Assembly: GCA_024516035.1 (NCBI GenBank)
Contig: CM044959.1
Location: 32,736,118 to 32,800,117, forward strand
Source of the DNA: Bactericera cockerelli
Taxonomy: Eukaryota; Arthropoda; Insecta; Hemiptera; Triozidae
Direction: 5' to 3'
Length of the DNA stretch: 64,000 nt
In this document: positions 58,216 through 64,000 of the stretch, in pieces
Layout of the letters: each line of letters begins with the position of its first letter
How positions within the stretch are numbered: position 1 is the stretch's first letter
Notes under the pieces: model-generated
Told to the model about the DNA's origin: nothing
Database searches by the model: none
What the model saw: the letters and a program-made list of their open reading frames with translations, nothing else
Position numbers and translations under genes: made by a program

Positions 58216-59298
58216 TATAGTCAAAGAACAGTCCAAGAAAAGTGAAAATGTCACATCCACTAATAATATTATAATTATGAGTGTTACATATAGGACCATC
58301 GTCTTAAAAAATAATCATTTGATTACTTTTATTTAAGGTAGTCTAATGGGGAAATAGAATATCCAATAATCTGGTGACAAATATCAGTATCGGGTAGATA
58401 TTGCCTCAAAGAAATAATAGAGTATAATAATATACTATTTTATTATTACTATTTTATTATTTATTATACATACTACAATTTTTCTTTTCTGTGGTAATAA
58501 CTAAAAAATGTTTTCGTTTTCACATAACATTTTCCACATAAAAATGAACAACAACAGACATACAGTCACAACTAATGCAAGTGTATATGTACCTATATGA
58601 CGTAAAAAACAAGACACAATGTGAAAGTATGTGACAGAAAAACTCCCTTTATAGATGTGCCAATTATCTCACATCAAATAACAAAAAAATCGAGGAAGAT
58701 TTGATGATGGAAGAGAAGAAGAATTTTATTATGTCAGAGGAAAAATAGAAGAATAGAAAGCAGTGACGGAGAGCAGGGTTTCATAACCAATGAAGGGTAG
58801 AATTAGAAAATCTCGTAGCTTAACACATTGAACGCCAGCCTTATTTTATGTGTCTGTAGCCTGGTACCAGATGGATGAAAGTCTTAAAGATTTTTTCCGA
58901 AAAGAAAATCAAATATACCGATTTGTAATCTGGAACCACGGCACATGATATTCCAAAAGCATTGAATTGTGACTCATAAGATAATCACAGGTACAGAAAT
59001 ACAACACATTTCAAATGGTAGTGTGATCCCTACAGTACTCACATTGAACTATCCTTCAGGGTACTGTGACCCCCATATGGATCACGTGTTTAAGTGGAAT
59101 GTTAGGGCAGAATTGGATAGTTCAAATACATAATAACAACACAAATCACTACACACACACTTCACCAAGGACAAGGAAGGAGCCCAGAACTTGCTTCTGT
59201 GTGTTCAAAGGGTTCAATAAACAAAACCATATCAATCCTTCCACCCTACCATGGCACAACACTCATGAACACGGAAACAATAGTACGTACGGTCAGTT

Positions 59299-59459
59299 TG
59301 CTGGCTTTTCCCGGCCCCACTCAGGCTGGGTGAGGTCAATGTGAGTAGCAGGTTTGTGAGTTTCCTGCGAATGGAGGGTAAAACCCCCGTCGTGATATGA
59401 CCATGGCAGTTGAAAGCGACGTTAAACCCCACTTAAAAAAAAAAAAAAAAAAAAAAAAA
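59299..59459 (+). mobile_element. Shared SINE body with poly(A) tail, head missing
   Basis: This plus copy holds the best version of the body: GCTGGCTTTTCCCGGCCCCA, GGCTGGGTGAGGTCAATGTG, CCTGCGAATGGAGGGTAAAA and CCCCCGTCGTGATATGACCA. It ends GCGACGTTAAACCCCACTT followed by about 25 A residues. Neither a 5S nor a tRNA head is visible upstream, so it is 5'-truncated. Confidence 0.75.
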
Positions 59460-60045
59460 GGTGCCCAAATAGATCAAACTTAAATAGGTAGTTCAACTGA
59501 GAAACTTAAAAAGATACTTTAGAGACATGTTTAAACCAACATTAAAAATACCTTTTGGAATCAGAAAATATCTCAAAAAAAATTGTAATTAAGATAAAAG
59601 AAATATTCTTAACAGACACAAAAAAAACCAATGAAAAGTAGGAACATAGATTATTCATTTATTCTATTTGCTATACCTTTGAACTATTACCTGTTATCAA
59701 AAAAATGAAAAGATACACATATAAGTTCCTTTCGTTCATACAAAGGTTGAAATCCGTCACTGTCGGAAATCAAAAGATTAAAAGAGCAGAAAAATATAAT
59801 GACGCTGATCATCAAGTCGTATGAAAATGTAAAAGTAGTTATTATTCCGCGTGACGGCGTGTGTAAATTGCTCTCAATCGCTTAACTGAAAGCTCTTGTG
59901 TCAGGAGAGAAACCATTCAGGAATTACTGAATGCTGTTCTGTTCTGTTGAATTAGAAATGTACAGGAATTGCTAAAAAACTGTTCTGTTTAGTGGATTAT
60001 ACAAATATACATAGGTACATATAATTATATGTACATATTATACTG

Positions 60046-60209
60046 GCTGGGGGACTCTAAACAGGGAGTAGACCAGCATTGGCTTGGTTCTGGGGGCCCT
60101 TGTCAAGTATTAGCCTCTTTGTAAAGACAGTGGTAGAAGTGCTGAGTCATTCCTCCACTGTCTGGCTACTATCGTTCACGATGACGCCACCCTATGATGA
60201 TGACGATTA
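60046..60209 (+). repeat. Dispersed repeat with ATG-repeat tail (family 3)
   Basis: Second copy of the unit at 10930-11133, without the leading duplication and with only a few substitutions (for example GGGACTCTAAACAGGGAG). It ends CCCTATGATGATGACG. Near identity over about 160 bp suggests both copies are recent. Confidence 0.75.
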
Positions 60210-60771
60210 TACATTTCCAATATTGAGAATCCATAAGTGGGATTAACGCTTACCATAGAAGCTGATAGGTATTGAACCACCATGTGGATCCTATGAGTTT
60301 AGGGTCAATGAAGGACTGAAGGTGCTATTTCCCTACGCGTCCCACGCAGACCAGTTCTTCAATGTACTTTTGATGAGGTGTCTTTGCCCTATGTGTCTCC
60401 CAGGGTTGCGGCTCTCAAGCCCAAGCTCCTCAGTCGCAGTCTCAGACGCATCCAAGAGATGACTCTTTTAGATTGTGTGGTAATATACCTACCCAAGTGA
60501 ACTCAATAAAAATATGTTCAGTATCAGGATTTGTAACTCATTTTTGTTACGGGTATTATTATAATTTTAAAGATGAGTGTTTCATAACCTTTTTTATTTT
60601 TAAGCATGATACTACTGTAGACACTTGTGGTTTGTGTTGTAGCTTGCCCATCCCGATGCACACCTCCCTTCTGATATGCGAGAAGTGACAGAGTACTTCC
60701 GATTTAGTTTCAGATGCCAATAGGTCAACACGACCTTACAAAGAACTGTAACCAAATTTGTAATATTTTTT

Positions 60772-60845
60772 AACTCAGCTCTAAGATTTGAACCAGGGAC
60801 CTTCCATATGGCAAGGGAGTATCTTACCACTGAGCCAATCATGTG
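60772..60845 (-). mobile_element. tRNA-like SINE head
   Basis: The minus strand has an A box (TTGGCTCAGTGGTAAGATA) and a B box (CCTGGTTCAAATCT). Upstream and downstream arms do not pair as a tRNA, so a SINE remnant is more likely than a functional tRNA. Confidence 0.45.
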
Positions 60846-62502
60846 CTCATTTAATTGTATTTTTTTATAAAGGAAAACGTTGAAAGAGTCTTAATGAAAA
60901 ATCTGGGAATGAAAATGAGAAACAGTACAAATATTATGTAGAGTAGGAACAGGCTGACAAGAGACTCTTGAAAGAGAAACAATGCCGACCAAAATATACA
61001 GGGTGAAAGTACAGAGAACTGCACAGTGCTACAATGTCATCTGAGTGATATCTGCACAACCTGTATGATACAGGTCACATCTGTCAAATTATTTTTTTTA
61101 CTTAATAATTATGGAACTTGAATTCTAATGAGATTCTTTTCATTATTCTGTGTGTGTGACTGTGAAGTTAATGTAATTTTCAATATTGAAAAAAACTGAG
61201 AAGATTTCAAGCTATTACAAATGGTATGTTAGTCATCATAAGCTCTTCTAAAATTGTGCTACCAAATGTATTTCATAAATTTGTAATAGGTGTGTGTGAC
61301 AGTAGAGCTCGGTAGAGCTCTTGAAAATATGAGCTGTTGCTTAATAATTTATTTTTTGTGTATGAATGTCTCCTCGGGCTACAGTTAGTAAATACAATTT
61401 TAACAGTTCTAAATAGATAAATATACATATGTAGGTAATTGCGGATTTTTCTCACCCACCCTGAATATGATATAATGGGACAAACAGTAGAGTTACAAAC
61501 ATGTGAGTGTAAAAATTGGAGAGTTGATAATTACTTCTGTATTGTTTTCAAGAGGAGCTAGTCCTCAACTAACACCGCTTCAAATCAGACGCGAGGATTC
61601 CGTACGGTTATTAAATTAAGACATTTATCTGTTCTAGGACTGTTGAATGGACCAAAATTCGAAAGCCGGTCAAAAAAGATTGGATCGCGTCTATTTATTC
61701 ATTTTTCTTTTTAATAATTCTCTACATACAATACATACATAAATGTAACTTTTCTCCTTTCCGGATAAAATGTGTAGAACTTATGACGAAATAACCATTC
61801 CTGCTAAACCCTACAACATGCTTTGGCTTTCACTAAGCTTAGCGGTCAGTGGAAAACATACCTTTCTTTATCTCAAAGACAATGTTTCTCGAACCATCTA
61901 CCACCCACCACCCGTAAGGTAAAAACCACCGCCCGTACACACCACTGGCTCTTGCTCAAGGAAAGAAGAGGTGGAGGGGGTAATGAAGGACGAGGTTTTG
62001 CTCTAATTTCATTATTAGACCTGTGAGTGCCTCTATTCTACACTCTGGAGAGGCTCACAGGAACACATACGGACTGCTCAATTGTTCCAGAAGAAAACAT
62101 GCAGGGGTCGGCAATAGGCCTGGCGTACACAATAATGTAAGTCTCGCATGCATACTTTTCTTATGAAACAAAATTCTGGGAGACATTTGCCTATGCAACA
62201 AATTGATGAACAACGTAACTCAAAAATTATTGAACCAAGACACTCGAATTCTGGAATTTAAATATTGGGTACATGCGTAATAATAATAAGTATAAAGTGA
62301 TTTCTACTATCTGGGTATTAAAGAAGAGAGGGAAAATTCCCAACTTGGACGGAATTCAACTTAATGAGGTGCTTACCCTCATGAGGAAAGACAATCATTA
62401 CAACTGAAGGACTTGTTGATGATGAACGTGAATTGTGAAACATCAAATAAAATAGACGTCATAAGTTGTATAAAATAAATGAGCATTGATGATGAAATGT
62501 AA

Positions 62503-62695
62503 AGTCGATCCTAGGAACAAAAGAATTAAAGAGACCGATTTTTTGTCTCTTATATCCAGGTTTCTCTTAGAAAGATGTTATTTTCCCATATTCAACCTGT
62601 TAAATTTGTATTTCCCTGATACAATTAATTTGTAAAGGTAAAAGACAGAGGTCAATTTTAGCTGGAATTTTTTCTCCTATATCCAGGTTTGACTG
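62503..62695. mobile_element. Shorter relative of the CAGTCAAACC MITE
   Basis: The right end is CCAGGTTTGACTG followed by TA; the left end AGTCGATCCTAGGAAC is a diverged form. The interior CTTATATCCAGGTTTCTCTT matches the 57440 region of the larger copy. It lacks the internal palindrome. Confidence 0.6.
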
Positions 62696-64000
62696 TATAT
62701 CTTTAGAAAGTCAGTCCGAGCTTTAAGTCAGTCTAAAAATTAGGAACTCGAATCCCAGCAAGGTCAAGACTTAGGGAAATCGAACTCACTTTCGGTATAT
62801 TAGAAAAATATTCATTGCATTGTACAACTAGCGTGATCTTCCAGTACGCTTGCAAACTTTTTAGAAAAGATACATAGGGGAATATTTCCAGGAATTAAAA
62901 GGGTAATTCTTGAGGGAAGAATAAAAGCTTGATAAAAAAAGAGAGGGTGGAAGATTGTCAAGAAACATTAGTGTACAGCTCTCTGGTGGTGATTGTAGAA
63001 CTTCAAGCAAAAGCTCTTGCTAACGAAGAACTTTCAATAATTTGGAGATATCATTTCTCGAAGAAACAGTGACGTTAAGTAACGCCGTTTGTTCTAGAGA
63101 GACCACGAAAATATGACATTTTTATTTCAATACCACCCGTGGTAAGTATGAAAGAACCAGGTTTTACTGTTGATTCAGCCGCTGACTACATACTTTCCTG
63201 TAATCAAATGATGAGTTTAGAGCTGATATTTTTCCTATTTAAATGGAAATGGTGTGTAAAAGATTGCTAGAGTAGTTACTCCCAGAAACAGTGACTTAAG
63301 AAACGTCGTTTGTGTTGCAGAGGCCATAAAAATGGAATTGAAATTGCAATCTGATGACTTTAAACCATTAGATGACAATCTTAAAGTTACTTTTAAACTT
63401 CGATAGTCATAATATCAAAACTGACCAAGAGCTCTTGTTTGAAAACTCTTAAGATCTAGATTTCCAATTCCTTCCCGTGAAAAGTTCCTAATGTTTTTTC
63501 AAAGATTGCTGGAATTTCCTATTTTCAGATCAATTTGCACATCTTACGCTATTTGTAAATTCCATTAAAGAAAAAGTATTTTAACCCTTGAAGAACTCCT
63601 TCATTCTGAAACTGTCTGAATAACTTCATCGTGCAGAAAAGGGTAAACAACAAGGACCACCGCGGGGAAAAATAACACAAAGCTCAGAATGGGCACTTTT
63701 TAATGGAGTGAAGTTCAAACACAAAAGTAACTGACTGGCCTCATGGAAAATAATTCGTTATTTACAAAATAAATAATCAAAATCGTTAACACACAATTGA
63801 ATCTATTAGGTTTCGCATCGGAAGAGACTTCCGGCTGACAGTAGAGACGCGTGTTCCTACCATTTCCGGGAATCGAACACACGTGCCTATCAATGATGCA
63901 GCAGTATTCCCTCTCTCCACTCTCTCTCTCTCATGCTGAAATTGAACTTTTAGCCGGGGGGAAGAATACCACCATAAACGAAGGTAAATTTATGGTTAGG

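Larger units (their letters stand above)
58218..64000. other. Right flank, repeats only
   Basis: Outside the listed SINE, MITE and family 3 copies this is AT-rich sequence. A G+C-richer patch at 60300-60480 is open in two frames but has no family match. Two related blocks containing AGAAACAGTGACGTTAAG-like and AACGCCGTTTG-like sequence (63060-63115 and 63274-63330) suggest a small local duplication. Confidence 0.5.

Noticed and set aside
60250..60501. G+C-richer patch open in two plus-strand frames, with a minus-strand donor-like GTAAGC at 60256
   Set aside because: No frame has recognisable family features, competing frames are equally open, and the minus-strand candidate exon would end in phase 2, which does not fit the phase 1 needed by exon 2.

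Overview
This window is AT-rich insect nuclear DNA with long introns, few genes and many transposable elements. It is dominated by one host gene on the minus strand: an ETS-family transcription factor of the ERG/FLI1 type, best matched to insect Ets65A. Eight coding exons can be assembled by eye. In transcription order they are 52139-52055, 51475-51425, 36716-36648, 36189-36121, 19699-19649, 16603-16414, 10876-10671 and 5010-4865. All carry GT-AG boundaries and phases agree throughout; the exons sum to 867 nt (288 codons plus stop). The conserved C-terminal block and the ETS domain identify an insect gene. The order of insect is not certain; a hemipteran-like genome is my guess from the repeat style only.

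The most interesting host feature is a pair of 69-nt exons (36716-36648 and 36189-36121). They are tandem duplicates, have the same phase at both ends, and encode two versions of one 23-residue peptide just upstream of the ETS domain. This is the layout of a mutually exclusive or cassette exon pair. The first coding exon lies directly next to CRE, E-box and AP-1 consensus sites, which suggests an internal promoter for a short isoform.

The long introns hold the mobile DNA. A complete BEL/Pao LTR retrotransposon (19817-27154) has 588-bp LTRs that look identical, a 5-bp target duplication (CACGT), a polypurine tract and an intact 1727-residue gag-pol frame. A 5'-truncated non-LTR retrotransposon (30321-32360) keeps an unbroken RT/RNase H frame, a poly(A) tail and a target duplication of at least 11 bp. 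Both lie antisense to the host gene. Short elements include tRNA-derived SINEs, a 5S rRNA-derived SINE family whose body also appears behind a tRNA-like head, and several TIR-type MITEs.

Two structures stand out. A nearly perfect 543-bp palindrome (41595-42137, 247-bp arms) is nested inside a second 219-bp inverted repeat (40075-42666); in the intronic transcript it would form a long double-stranded hairpin. Also, about 3.6 kb on either side of a 100-N gap (42967-46508 and 46609-50290) is the same sequence twice with small differences. It begins and ends exactly at the gap, so an unmerged allelic contig overlap is more likely than a real tandem duplication. The rest is intronic or flanking AT-rich sequence with minisatellites of 25, 30, 32, 44 and about 55 bp, and CA and CT tracts.
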